A DNA stretch of 54,661 bases from a virus: IMG/VR virus record IMGVR_UViG_3300025030_000021, positions 1 to 54,661 of that record; one strand, 5' to 3'. The notes under the pieces are model-generated. The model was not told the DNA's origin and searched no databases. It was given only the letters and a program-made list of their open reading frames with translations. Within the stretch, counting starts at the first letter, position 1; each line of letters starts with the position of its first letter. Positions 1 to 6,959 of the stretch are shown here, in pieces. Position numbers and translations under genes: made by a program.

Positions 1-127
1 ACTCATGGCCGAACCGCCTCTGCCTTCGGTCCACTACACTCTTCGCAGAGAGTTACCGGAGTAGCCGGGCCAAATCCGCACCAGTCACAAGAACCGTCGC
101 CAGGATGCGGGACCAGCGATTGGAGGG
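1..127. repeat. Terminal direct repeat, left copy
   Basis: Bases 1-127 are identical to 54535-54661. The length of 127 is a common largest k-mer in de Bruijn assemblers, so this probably marks a circularly closing contig and not a biological terminal repeat. The unit lies inside a coding region (the 3' end of the gene at 3-359 and the first two codons of the gene at 54391-54540). Confidence 0.95.
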
Positions 128-359
128 TGGTATTCTCAGCCGTCAACCACTCCACCTCGGTGCGACGAGCTTTCGACCTCTCCACGCCCGATCTAGCCTC
201 GGCTGGCATCACTCCCAGTTCAGCCAGCGCCGTTTCCAGTCGCTCCACCTCGGCAGTCCGAGAATCGGCCCCCGATTTGTACGCATGGCGGATCATATCG
301 TTAAAGCTGCACGGCATACGCCGGAATTTATCGCACATTTCATCTGTTAGGCTCTGCAT
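3..359 (-). CDS. Hypothetical protein with C-terminal zinc knuckle
   Basis: A 118-residue protein starting with MQSLTDEMCDKF; I chose the ATG at 359 because a strong AGGAGGGGAG ribosome site lies directly upstream, although the frame is open further. It has a helical middle (ERLETALAEL, coiled-coil-like) and ends with a CxxC...CxxC pair (CDWC and CEEC), a likely zinc-binding knuckle. Its stop overlaps the start of the next gene (ATGA), which in the circular genome is the gene at 54391-54540. No family recognised. The 3' part is repeated at 54537-54661 because of the terminal repeat. Confidence 0.7.
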   Translation of the reverse strand: MQSLTDEMCDKFRRMPCSFNDMIRHAYKSGADSRTAEVERLETALAELGVMPAEARSGVERSKARRTEVEWLTAENTTLQSLVPHPGDGSCDWCGFGPATPVTLCEECSGPKAEAVRP

Positions 360-388
360 CTCCCCTCCTCCCGCTCTCGCGGGTGATA

Positions 389-565
389 TTACCTTCTGCC
401 AGCACACTCGTAGGGCTTGTCGGGGTGCGCGTTGTATTCGCAGTAGTTTGTGCCACAGCCGTGTTTCCTGATATTCCCCATGCATTTCCCGCACTGACAA
501 TCTAAGTTTTTACACTCGGCACATTCCGGCTTTGGAACCCCCGTCAATCTTCGCATAGACGTCAT
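389..565 (-). CDS. Small Cys-rich hypothetical protein
   Basis: About 58 residues from ATG at 565, chosen because GGAGAGGG sits just before it; an ATG 12 bases upstream is in frame. It has seven cysteines spaced in pairs (CAEC, CQCGKC, CGTNYC), typical of a small zinc-binding phage protein. It lies in the minus-strand early gene string. Function unknown. Confidence 0.6.
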   Translation of the reverse strand: MTSMRRLTGVPKPECAECKNLDCQCGKCMGNIRKHGCGTNYCEYNAHPDKPYECAGRR

Positions 566-595
566 CCCTCTCCTCATGCGCCCCCCGAGGGGCGG

Positions 596-814
596 TTAGT
601 TGCCCGCCTTTGCCGCCATAATCGCCAGATACATCTCGGCTTTTAACTCATCTGGAATCCTGGCTATCACCTCCCGCGTCTGGACGGTATCTGCCACAAA
701 AGAAGCGGTGAGCAACATAAGGAGCATCCATCCAGCAGCCCACCCAAATGAGCCAGCCGCCAGCGATACCATCAACATGAGAACCGACACGCCAAAGCAG
801 ACATAATTCAACAT
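596..814 (-). CDS. Small membrane protein
   Basis: 72 residues with a GGGAGGGAGT ribosome site before the ATG. Two hydrophobic stretches (about residues 4-18 and 24-42) suggest two membrane helices with a short soluble C-terminus (RIPDELKAEMY). It sits among early genes, not beside the endolysin, so a holin role is only a remote possibility. Function unknown. Confidence 0.65.
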   Translation of the reverse strand: MLNYVCFGVSVLMLMVSLAAGSFGWAAGWMLLMLLTASFVADTVQTREVIARIPDELKAEMYLAIMAAKAGN

Positions 815-843
815 ACTCCCTCCCGTTTCCCGCGATAGCGGGG

Positions 844-1005
844 TTAGACTACTTCTCTGATTTCGGCCATAACTTCTGCCATGACCTCCATCCCGAATAG
901 TGAATCAACCATGAAGCCGCTAGGGTCGTGGTAACACTTGATGAAGTACTCCCGGCTGTGTCCCGCCACGCTCCGGCAAAGTTCCTTGTATTCCCTGCGC
1001 GTCAC
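844..1005 (-). CDS. Small hypothetical protein, GTG start
   Basis: A 53-codon frame starts with GTG at 1005, overlapping the stop of the upstream gene as GTGA, with a G-rich ribosome site (GGGGGGAA) just ahead. The product is mixed-charge and helical (TRREYKELCRSV; MAEVMAEIREVV at the C-terminus). The stop-start overlap and ribosome site are the main evidence. No family recognised. Confidence 0.5.
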   Translation of the reverse strand: MTRREYKELCRSVAGHSREYFIKCYHDPSGFMVDSLFGMEVMAEVMAEIREVV

Positions 1006-1310
1006 ATTCCCCCCCTTTGTCGGAACTCGTCACTCGCCCTGTAGTGGCACAACGCGTGCGCCCCCTGCCTGCTGCATCCGATTACCTTCCCAATGGCGCT
1101 AAAGGTCATCCCTTGCTCGCGTAGCGCCCTCGCCCGCTCCACGTTCCCGCTGGCAACTTTGCCCTTCCGCGCTCCAGTTGGCTGATAGTGGTACAATCTC
1201 GACGCGGCGGAGGGGGTGATGCCCATCTCGGCGGCTATGGCGCGGAAGGTGAGGCCGGAGGCGCGGAGGGACTTGGCCAACTTGTGGCGGATGATGTTAT
1301 ATGCGGTCAT
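1002..1310 (-). CDS. Protein with two tandem helix-turn-helix motifs
   Basis: 102 residues, ribosome site AGAGGTG. Two similar halves each carry a helix-turn-helix: LTFRAIAAEMGITPSAASRL (about 20-39) and MTFSAIGKVIGCSRQGAHAL (about 68-87), each followed by xHY. This looks like an internal duplication of a resolvase/sigma-4-type HTH, so the protein probably binds DNA. It is in the early operon, overlapping both neighbours by 4 bases. Which sites it binds is unknown; it is one candidate for reading the repeated promoter palindrome described elsewhere. Confidence 0.7.
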   Translation of the reverse strand: MTAYNIIRHKLAKSLRASGLTFRAIAAEMGITPSAASRLYHYQPTGARKGKVASGNVERARALREQGMTFSAIGKVIGCSRQGAHALCHYRASDEFRQRGGM

Positions 1311-1528
1311 GCGGGCACCTCTGTTTTATGCCCAACGCCAGCGGCTACCAACTCCGCATAAATACAAGACGTGCATCGGATGAAACGGGCGGACGACTCA
1401 CCCCAATCAACCGACAATGACGCCCCAAATATAGAGCACCCGCCCCCGGGAGTAGTATCGAGCCCGGGACAGTACGGGTGACAAAATTGAGGGTCAACAT
1501 TTTCCGGCACTTCTATCAGCAGTTTCAT
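1307..1528 (-). CDS. Hypothetical Cys-containing protein
   Basis: About 73 residues from ATG at 1528 (MKLLIEVPENV), preceded by GAGGG and overlapping the stop of the upstream gene as ATGA. Cysteines in HPYCPG, GGCSIFG and RCTSCIY suggest metal or structural binding. The stop overlaps the next gene's ATG. It resembles the neighbour at 1525-1725 in size and Cys content. Function unknown. Confidence 0.65.
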   Translation of the reverse strand: MKLLIEVPENVDPQFCHPYCPGLDTTPGGGCSIFGASLSVDWGESSARFIRCTSCIYAELVAAGVGHKTEVPA

Positions 1529-1725
1529 GCGGCCCTCGCTGCCATTTCGCAGGCTTCGGCGTAAGTTTCCAGGGTAGGGCAAGTTAGATCGTGGCTTTCG
1601 TTCCAAAGTTCGCAGAGTTTAACCCCATTTGCGGATGTCAACCTGCCGTTGCCGTCAGTAAATGGGCAGTGTCTACAGACAATTTCGACACCGCAAGCGC
1701 ATTCTTCTGGATTTTTAATCTGCAT
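1525..1725 (-). CDS. Small Cys-rich hypothetical protein
   Basis: 66 residues starting MQIKNPEEC at 1725, with AGGGAGGGAAT just upstream deciding the start. Cysteines CACGVEIVCRHCPF resemble a small metal-binding cluster. Coupled by ATGA to the next gene. Function unknown. Confidence 0.65.
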   Translation of the reverse strand: MQIKNPEECACGVEIVCRHCPFTDGNGRLTSANGVKLCELWNESHDLTCPTLETYAEACEMAARAA

Positions 1726-1790
1726 ATTCCCTCCCTGTACTAGATTGACGTTAACATTGCCGGATGCGCTCCGGCGGGCGGTTGGCGCAG

Positions 1791-2189
1791 TTAATTGCAC
1801 CAACCGGGATATTCCAATTTCTTCTTGGCGGCAGGCAGACAGGAGGCGCAAGCCTTGTTTGCGAATCCCACTTGGTGCAACTCTGAAACCTCACCGCAGA
1901 AGTGGCAGCGCAGATAGTTGCTAGTTATTGCGTCCCATCCATACACGCTTGGCGGCTTTATCGCGCAGCCGTCCGGCCCCCATATGCAAATCTGCGCCTC
2001 GTATTTCCATTTGCCGACATTGGTTCGACTCATGGCGTGAATCTTGTATCCGTCACGGACTAGGGTTGTCACCCTTTTGGCGGACTCGTTCTTGTACGTT
2101 GCGCGATGCTCCCACCCGTCCAGTTTGGCGGCTTCCCTAAAATCAATTACCCTCCGATACTCAGCCGCATCATTCGTAAAACCAAACAT
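1791..2189 (-). CDS. Hypothetical protein with zinc finger
   Basis: 132 residues from ATG at 2189 (MFGFTNDAAEYRR), preceded by a GGGGGGAAAA ribosome site. The C-terminal third holds CxxC pairs (CHFC and CASC) about 19 residues apart, a likely zinc ribbon. It is the first gene after the promoter at 2223-2250, so it heads a transcription unit running to 3 and across the contig junction. Function unknown. Confidence 0.7.
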   Translation of the reverse strand: MFGFTNDAAEYRRVIDFREAAKLDGWEHRATYKNESAKRVTTLVRDGYKIHAMSRTNVGKWKYEAQICIWGPDGCAIKPPSVYGWDAITSNYLRCHFCGEVSELHQVGFANKACASCLPAAKKKLEYPGWCN

Positions 2190-2222
2190 ATTTTCCCCCC
2201 GTTCCGCGTTTGTCTTAACCAT

Positions 2223-2270
2223 AGAATAGCACACTCCCCCACCATGTCAAGTAAAACTCTACCCAGTTAA
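2223..2270 (-). promoter_or_regulatory. Minus-strand promoter with upstream palindrome box
   Basis: On the minus strand: TTGACA (2250-2245), 16-base spacer, TATTCT (2228-2223). Seven bases upstream of the -35 is the 13-base element TTAACTGGGTAGA (2270-2258), one member of a family repeated at many promoters here. The box overlaps the last codons of the upstream gene. It should drive the gene at 1791-2189 and those after it. Confidence 0.75.
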
Positions 2271-2609
2271 GGAGATTTCCGAGGATAATTTGCACGACCC
2301 GCCACACTCCGCAATCTCTGAGCAGAGACACCCCTCGCCCTGGCACCACGACGCGCTCGACTGGGGGGAGGTGGGGGGAGTGACCGGGATATTGGCGAGC
2401 TTCCCCGGCTTCGCCCTCTTCTGCGCGATAGCGGCTAGTATCTCGGCGGGGGAGGATGACATGTGGGCGGTCACTTCGTCGTTAGTCCACAGCCGCCAAC
2501 GCTCAGACGGTTGAGACACCCACAATGCTTTAGCCTTATCCGTAGGACACTCCCACAATGACACCCCGCATACATCCAATATTATCATTGTAACCTCGCT
2601 ATGTTTCAC
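2259..2609 (-). CDS. Hypothetical protein
   Basis: 116 residues, start coupled to the stop of the upstream gene (ATGA). The N-terminus (MIILDVCGVSLWECPTDKAK) and middle (ERWRLWTNDEVTAHMSSSPAEILAAIAQKRAKPG) look folded; the C-terminus is Pro/Ser- and Cys-rich. Last gene of the replication unit that includes the helicase. No family recognised. Confidence 0.6.
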   Translation of the reverse strand: MKHSEVTMIILDVCGVSLWECPTDKAKALWVSQPSERWRLWTNDEVTAHMSSSPAEILAAIAQKRAKPGKLANIPVTPPTSPQSSASWCQGEGCLCSEIAECGGSCKLSSEISLTG

Positions 2610-3124
2610 TGTAGCGCCCGCACTGCATCTAGGAATTTGTAGCCGTCCCTCTCCATCAATACGTCTATTGGCCCGAATGACTTAGAACAAACAAAGCACC
2701 GGGCGATGTTGCCTTTAGCATAATGGCTAAGCGAGGGCGTTTTGTCTGTATGGCAAAAAGCTAGTGACTTGCCTTTTTGGAACTGGATCAATTCGGCTAC
2801 AGGATAGGCCCGCGCTCGGTCTTTCATCTCCTGTGTAACCTCGTTTTTGCTCGCCGGTTTACTCTTCCAGAATGCGTCAGCGTGCAGCCTCTTAATATCA
2901 TCTATGATCGCCCACGCCAGCGGCTTGCATAGAACGTCCCATGTCATTGGATCAGTTTCAACTTCAAGCCAAAAGTCTAGCTCATGCCATAGGTATGCCC
3001 GGCGTGAACTAATGGCATCCTTTAGCGACACTCCCATATCTAGCGCCGTTGCTTCTATGTCCCGTAGCCTAATTGGAGTAAATTTAAGGTATCTGCTGAA
3101 AAGATCCCCCTCACATCGCGGCAT
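2606..3124 (-). CDS. CHC2 zinc-finger primase-like protein
   Basis: 172 residues. The C-terminal ~55 residues read as the CHC2 zinc finger of DnaG-type primases: LAFCHTDKTPSLSHY then RCFVCSKSFGPIDVLM, with the usual D-K-TPSL and I-D-V elements. In primases this finger contacts the template. There is no TOPRIM or polymerase domain in this protein or downstream, so it may work with a host primase or another phage subunit. It overlaps the helicase gene by 14 bases, which supports a joint role in replication. The N-terminal ~110 residues are not recognised. Confidence 0.75.
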   Translation of the reverse strand: MPRCEGDLFSRYLKFTPIRLRDIEATALDMGVSLKDAISSRRAYLWHELDFWLEVETDPMTWDVLCKPLAWAIIDDIKRLHADAFWKSKPASKNEVTQEMKDRARAYPVAELIQFQKGKSLAFCHTDKTPSLSHYAKGNIARCFVCSKSFGPIDVLMERDGYKFLDAVRALQ

Positions 3125-4643
3125 GGTTCGCCGCCTTTTCTCTACTTTTCGCGTTGCGGATATTCTGTGACTTTATCCACGACGAAACCGACTCGGTAAT
3201 TTTGGCCGGTTCGTGCTCCATACTTCTTGGGAAAACGCCGAATTTTTCCTTGTACTTGTGCGCTGCCCATCCTTGACTGAATCCCTTATTGCTGCAATGG
3301 CCAAGGAGCTGCGAATAAAACGACTGCTTCTCGTCATGGGTCGCTGGCTTGTCTTTGGGTTTCTTGCCCCCCATGCCAATGCCGCCCTTGTACACAATTT
3401 CACCTAGCACCCCATCAATATATTCCACATCCTGGCCGTATCTCCTCACCTCTGGTATGGTGCCACATCCAGGGCATTTGAGCTGGCCGGTATAGACTCT
3501 CCCGCATTTCAAGCAAGTGATTGGCCGAGAGTTCTTTTCTTTGCGTATGTCGTTCTTCTCGCTTGTCACCTTAACGGTTTCATCAAGAGTCCAATCACAA
3601 ATCTCTTCTACCGGCCCATGCTCCCAATAGACACCGGCATGGTCGAGAAGGATCATATCTTGCTTCCCATCACATATCCGCATACCTCGCCCAACGCATT
3701 GCAAGTACATAACAAGTGATTTGGTGGGCCGTGCCATTATGACGCATGAGATTTGGGGGATATCTACCCCCTCGGTAAAGACGGCACAGTTACACAAAAC
3801 CCTGACTTCGCCCTTGCGATATCGCCTCAATATCTCTTTGCGCTCTTCAACCTCACTCTTGCCGTCAACGTGCTCTGCTGCAATGCCCGCCGCTTGGAAT
3901 GCTTCACATAATGCGACCGAGTGCGCGACCGTAGCGGTAAAGCATATCGTTTGACGATCCTCGCCATACTGCTGCCAGTTTTCAATGATGCCTTTGGTTA
4001 TCTGGCCCTGCATCATGACCATGTTAAGTTGCTTCTCGTTGTAATCGCCAGCGGTGATTTTCACATCCTTCAAGTCCGGTTCAAACGGAGCGTAGTATCT
4101 GACAGGCACAAGGAACCCATCTTTTACTAGTTCTGCAACCGTGGCTACGGTTATAAGGGCGTCAAAAAGTTTCCCCAACCCTTTGCCTGACTTTCTCACC
4201 GGAGTGGCTGAAAAGCCAATTAAGAGCTTTTTCTGGAATGCTTCGATTACTTTGAGGTAAGTGTCGGCGGTCGCATGGTGCGCCTCGTCAATGACAATAA
4301 TGTCGGCAAGGTCGTAAGTTTTATGTTCCATGCGGCGAATTATGGTTTGTATGCTGGCAAGATTGACATTGTGGCGGGGGTCGTAAAGCTCGTTCGCCAT
4401 AATGATGCCGTGCGGAATGTTGTAGTGATCCATGTACGCGCTTACTTGGTTGAGTATTTCGCGGCGATGCACCAAAAACAAAACCTTGCTGCCTTTTGAA
4501 GATGCGCTATTGATAATGTGCGACAGCATGACGCCCTTGCCGCTGCCGGTAGGGGAGCAGACCATGATTCGGGTTTTACCTTGAACGAATGCTGCTTTGA
4601 TTTTATCAATTGCGCCCTGCTGATAATCTCGTAGTTCGTACAT
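3111..4643 (-). CDS. Superfamily 2 DEAH-box helicase
   Basis: 510 residues. All main SF2 motifs are visible: Q-tip RDYQQGAI (5-12), Walker A SPTGSGKG (30-37), motif Ia, DEAH (119-122), SAT (145-147), a helicase C-terminal half with QCVGRGMR (motif VI, 315-322). A CxxC...CxxC zinc ribbon follows (C377, C380, C390, C393). This is the layout of phage UvsW/RadD/SSL2-like DNA helicases that remodel forks and recombination intermediates using ATP. It sits in one unit with a replication-initiator-like gene upstream and a CHC2 protein downstream, so it is probably the phage replicative or fork-remodelling helicase. A DnaB-type helicase was not found. Confidence 0.88.
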   Translation of the reverse strand: MYELRDYQQGAIDKIKAAFVQGKTRIMVCSPTGSGKGVMLSHIINSASSKGSKVLFLVHRREILNQVSAYMDHYNIPHGIIMANELYDPRHNVNLASIQTIIRRMEHKTYDLADIIVIDEAHHATADTYLKVIEAFQKKLLIGFSATPVRKSGKGLGKLFDALITVATVAELVKDGFLVPVRYYAPFEPDLKDVKITAGDYNEKQLNMVMMQGQITKGIIENWQQYGEDRQTICFTATVAHSVALCEAFQAAGIAAEHVDGKSEVEERKEILRRYRKGEVRVLCNCAVFTEGVDIPQISCVIMARPTKSLVMYLQCVGRGMRICDGKQDMILLDHAGVYWEHGPVEEICDWTLDETVKVTSEKNDIRKEKNSRPITCLKCGRVYTGQLKCPGCGTIPEVRRYGQDVEYIDGVLGEIVYKGGIGMGGKKPKDKPATHDEKQSFYSQLLGHCSNKGFSQGWAAHKYKEKFGVFPRSMEHEPAKITESVSSWIKSQNIRNAKSREKAANHAAM

Positions 4644-4770
4644 CCCTTATCTCCTTAGTAGTAAGGTGTTTGTATAGAGACAGAAACAGAAGCAGATACA
4701 TAAACAGAGTGTCCCGACACTTTACAGATTTTGCTTTTAAAATACGGCGTGTTGCAAAAATTACTTCGGG

Positions 4771-4847
4771 TTTACCCTACCACTTACCCCCCCTTAGTAA
4801 CCATGGGGGTAACCCCCGGGTAACATGTAGGGTAACGGCCATGTAAC
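4771..4847. repeat. Iteron-like inverted arrays, candidate origin or operator
   Basis: In the 203-base gap between the helicase and the initiator-like gene there are GGGTAAC copies at 4807-4813, 4818-4824 and 4830-4836 plus a partial ATGTAAC at 4841-4847, spaced 11-12 bases (about one helix turn). On the other side are two opposite-facing copies, TTTACCC (4771-4777) and CTTACCC (4783-4789), also 12 apart. Such phased arrays next to a replication gene are typical of initiator-binding iterons; an operator for the helicase gene is the alternative. The rest of the gap (4644-4770) is AT-richer with CAGA/ACAGA repeats. Confidence 0.55.
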
Positions 4848-5224
4848 TACATCGGGCATCCGTCATCGTGCGTCAGTGTTCCGCCCTTTTTCCCCGAATA
4901 TTCGTCACGGTATTTGATTAAATTAGGGACGCCGATTATCAATTTACCGACACCGTTACTGCCGTCATATGACATGTCAATCAGCCCAACAGATTCAAAT
5001 TTTTTGAAAAAAACGCTCACTTTATGGTGGTGGCAACCAACCTTCCGCGCCCAAACGCTAAGAGAATATGCAGCTTCATACCTCTGGTTTTTCCCATCCA
5101 TTTGCAGTGCGATAACCTCTAGTAACGTCCACCAAAAACCAATACCCTCTAGCCCGAAAATATCTTTCATTTCCGAAAGCCTTTCATCGGAAGATGATGT
5201 TGCCATGTGCTTAAACCACCTCAA
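4847..5224 (-). CDS. Replication-initiator-like protein (DUF4373/Lin1244-like N-terminus)
   Basis: 125 residues beginning MRWFKHMATSSSDERLSEMKDIFGLEGIGFWWTLLEVIA (start shown here in parts: MRWFKHMATSS, then GLEGIGFWWTLLE), a signature of phage replisome-organiser/DnaD-like N-terminal domains with a winged-helix fold. The start codon is TTG at 5224 with an ideal AGGAGG seven bases upstream. It lacks the C-terminal DnaD domain, so it is a short version. It precedes the iteron-like arrays and the helicase, fitting an origin-binding or loading role. It is transcribed through the attenuator-like leader at 5254-5388. Confidence 0.65.
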   Translation of the reverse strand: MRWFKHMATSSSDERLSEMKDIFGLEGIGFWWTLLEVIALQMDGKNQRYEAAYSLSVWARKVGCHHHKVSVFFKKFESVGLIDMSYDGSNGVGKLIIGVPNLIKYRDEYSGKKGGTLTHDDGCPM

Positions 5225-5253
5225 GTGAAACCTCCTGTGACTGCTGCCACAGT

Positions 5254-5304
5254 CTAAAAAAAGCGAGAAGCCACTAAACGCTGTGCAGGGCGTCTAGTGG
5301 CTTC
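5254..5304 (-). terminator. Rho-independent terminator, minus strand
   Basis: Perfect 10-base arms GAAGCCACTA (5267-5276) and TAGTGGCTTC (5295-5304), extended inward by ACGC/GCGT (5278-5281 with 5290-5293), loop TGTGCAGG; read on the minus strand the stem is followed by TCGC and a run of seven T (5262-5256). A strong intrinsic terminator lying between promoter 5395-5423 and the initiator gene. Confidence 0.85.
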
Positions 5305-5388
5305 AAGGGTGCGGGCCGAATGGCCGTTACCGTTACGATTATGATCTGTCGATAGCCTGCACGCTCCGACAAAAGTTCGTTTTTTATT
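5254..5388 (-). ncRNA. Candidate leader/small RNA with pseudoknot, ahead of replication genes
   Basis: From the expected start (about 5388) of the promoter at 5395-5423 to the terminator T-run is about 135 nt with no credible gene. The terminator loop holds GTGCAGG (plus-strand 5283-5289) and an exactly complementary CCTGCAC lies at 5356-5362, so the upstream part can pair with the terminator loop as a pseudoknot. A GGCC-ATTC-GGCC hairpin lies between. The RNA could be a stand-alone small RNA or an attenuator deciding read-through into the initiator and helicase genes. Confidence 0.55.
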
Positions 5389-5394
5389 TGCCCC

Positions 5395-5443
5395 AGTCTA
5401 GCATAACTGCCCCACAAAGTCAAGATAAACTTCACTCAGTCAA
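5395..5443 (-). promoter_or_regulatory. Minus-strand promoter with palindrome box
   Basis: TTGACT (5423-5418), 17-base spacer, TAGACT (5400-5395) on the minus strand. The box TTGACTGAGTGAA (5443-5431) ends seven bases before the -35 and is one of the best matches to the shared palindrome. Directed at the leader RNA and initiator/helicase unit. Confidence 0.75.
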
Positions 5444-5456
5444 GCCGGGGGATAAG

Positions 5457-6077
5457 TTAAAACAATTTCCCCTGCTGCTGGGCGCGTTCGATGCGCTCGC
5501 AGGCGATATCGAAGTATGTCCGCTCGAGTTCGATGCCAACGAAACGCTTCCCCTCTGCCGTGGCTACTGCGCCAGTAGTTCCGCTACCCATGCAAGGGTC
5601 GCAGATTGTAAGCGCGTCAGGCGGCAGTTGCGAGAGGGTCCAGTTCATGACCTTGTAGGGCTTTTGGGTCGGATGCTGCTTATCTTCGCCGCCCCAATGA
5701 TGGGAAAGGTGACGCGTCTGTTTTGCAAAGTCCGTCCATGCCATCTCGCACTCGGAGAATGACCGGCCATCATTTAGCTTGTGCCAGATAAGCCAAGAGT
5801 TAACAGGTGGCAGCGTGCTAGTGTAGTAGTTGCCACCCCAAAAGCAATGGTATTTGCCGACCGCTAGCATGGGCGCAAGGTCAATCAAGCCCGCGTCCCA
5901 TGCCTTGCCCCTTGCAAACTCTTTCTTGCCTGCACCAAGGGTCTGCTGGTTCGCATTGATACCATAAGGAGGATCGGTGACAACGGCATCAATGCCAGTT
6001 ATGCTCGGCAGCACTTCCCTGTAATCCCCCCACCACAGCTCCGCGTTGCCTATAATAACTTTCTCGGGTTCGCACAT
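5457..6077 (-). CDS. DNA methyltransferase, N6-adenine or N4-cytosine, orphan
   Basis: 206 residues from ATG at 6077, chosen for GGAGGTG directly upstream and TGATG coupling to the previous stop. Motif order is that of beta-type amino-methyltransferases: catalytic DPPY (35-38) first, then HPTQKP (135-140) and the S-adenosylmethionine loop DPCMGSGTTG (160-169). It methylates an exocyclic amino group of A or C in DNA. No restriction enzyme gene is next to it, so it is probably an orphan enzyme that protects phage DNA from host restriction or affects regulation. The target sequence cannot be read from the gene. Confidence 0.9.
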   Translation of the reverse strand: MCEPEKVIIGNAELWWGDYREVLPSITGIDAVVTDPPYGINANQQTLGAGKKEFARGKAWDAGLIDLAPMLAVGKYHCFWGGNYYTSTLPPVNSWLIWHKLNDGRSFSECEMAWTDFAKQTRHLSHHWGGEDKQHPTQKPYKVMNWTLSQLPPDALTICDPCMGSGTTGAVATAEGKRFVGIELERTYFDIACERIERAQQQGKLF

Positions 6078-6262
6078 CACCTCCGCCCCCCGTCCATCGC
6101 CAGGTCCATGTTGACCACCAGCGGCCCCTGCGCCCATATCGAGTATCCGCATGAGCAGCAACGCTCTCTCGGGCCGCACGCGCCCACCTGACTTTCGTGG
6201 AAGGTGAGTGAACCGCATTTCTTACACTGTCTCTTGCCCGTATACTTTCCCGCCACTATCAT
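6077..6262 (-). CDS. Small zinc-ribbon protein
   Basis: 61 residues from ATG at 6262 with an AGGAGGAAGT ribosome site. CKKC (about 11-14) and CCSC form a zinc-ribbon pattern. It is translationally coupled (TGATG) to the methyltransferase, but whether it assists that enzyme is unknown. Confidence 0.6.
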   Translation of the reverse strand: MIVAGKYTGKRQCKKCGSLTFHESQVGACGPRERCCSCGYSIWAQGPLVVNMDLAMDGGRR

Positions 6263-6300
6263 ACTTCCTCCTGTTTTATCGTTCAGTTGTCCATGCTTCA

Positions 6301-6519
6301 CTATTTCGCGCCGTCAACATCATCTTCGATTAATTCGTAAATAACGCGGTACTTTGCAACTTTATACTTTGCCGTGTTGCGAAAAACTCCGTGGCAGTTT
6401 GCGTTCCTTGCAGCCTCGGCGCTCCGAAAGTCATACTCGTCATGGCACGCTCGGCTATATGAGCCAACGTGGGTTCCAGTGGCTTTGTCGATGATGCGGA
6501 AGACCTCTTGTGGTTCCAT
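6301..6519 (-). CDS. Hypothetical protein
   Basis: 72 residues starting MEPQEVFRIIDKATG at 6519, with AGGAGGGAAT upstream. The protein is mixed alpha/beta by appearance (FRSAEAARNANCHGVFRN; VAKYRVIYELIED). First gene after the promoter at 6614-6642, heading the methyltransferase unit. Function unknown. Confidence 0.65.
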   Translation of the reverse strand: MEPQEVFRIIDKATGTHVGSYSRACHDEYDFRSAEAARNANCHGVFRNTAKYKVAKYRVIYELIEDDVDGAK

Positions 6520-6613
6520 ATTCCCTCCTAGATAACAAAGTTCCCCCGACCGCAGAATTACGGAAGGGGGATTACCCGCGAGCACCACGGCGATGGTTGC
6601 GCGGGGTGAAAAC

Positions 6614-6663
6614 AATGTATGCTATTTGCGTAGCTGCGTCAAGCGTTTTCTTATCTTAGTTAA
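6614..6663 (-). promoter_or_regulatory. Minus-strand promoter with palindrome box
   Basis: TTGACG (6642-6637), 17-base spacer, TACATT (6619-6614) on the minus strand; box TTAACTAAGATAA (6663-6651) eight bases upstream of the -35. Drives the unit 6519 to 5457. Confidence 0.75.
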
Positions 6664-6691
6664 GTTTATTTGCGTGAGATGGTCGCTGTCT

Positions 6692-6928
6692 TTATTGACC
6701 ATTGCCTGAGATTTTGCAACCGCCCGAGATGACAAACCCGGAAGGGTCAACATAGACACGCCCAAACTCACACAGTTCCCCGTTAACAGATATAGTCCGG
6801 GGTCCTACAACGTGTACGCCGTGAGCCACAAGGTAAGCGCCAATAGCTGTAGCGACTTCATCCCCGTCAAGTTCCACGTTTACGCCGGGGCCATATTCTG
6901 TGGTACCTTTCCCTAATTTTATATTCAT
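6692..6928 (-). CDS. Hypothetical protein
   Basis: 78 residues beginning MNIKLGKGTTEYGPGVNVELDG at 6928 (key start MNIKLGKG), with AGAGGGGGAAGTA ahead. The sequence looks beta-rich (VHVVGPRTISVNGELCEFGRVYVDP). Function unknown; member of the unit from 7964. Confidence 0.65.
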   Translation of the reverse strand: MNIKLGKGTTEYGPGVNVELDGDEVATAIGAYLVAHGVHVVGPRTISVNGELCEFGRVYVDPSGFVISGGCKISGNGQ

Positions 6929-6959
6929 TACTTCCCCCTCTCGCACCTCGCGGCAGCGG

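Noticed and set aside
1-127. Biological direct terminal repeat (as in T7-like phages)
   Set aside because: Length equals a typical assembly k-mer and lies inside genes; no packaging-site features seen.
4644-4770. CRISPR-like short repeats (ACAGA) in the gap upstream of the helicase
   Set aside because: Repeats are 4-6 bases, irregular, and without spacers; no CRISPR array or cas gene in the window.
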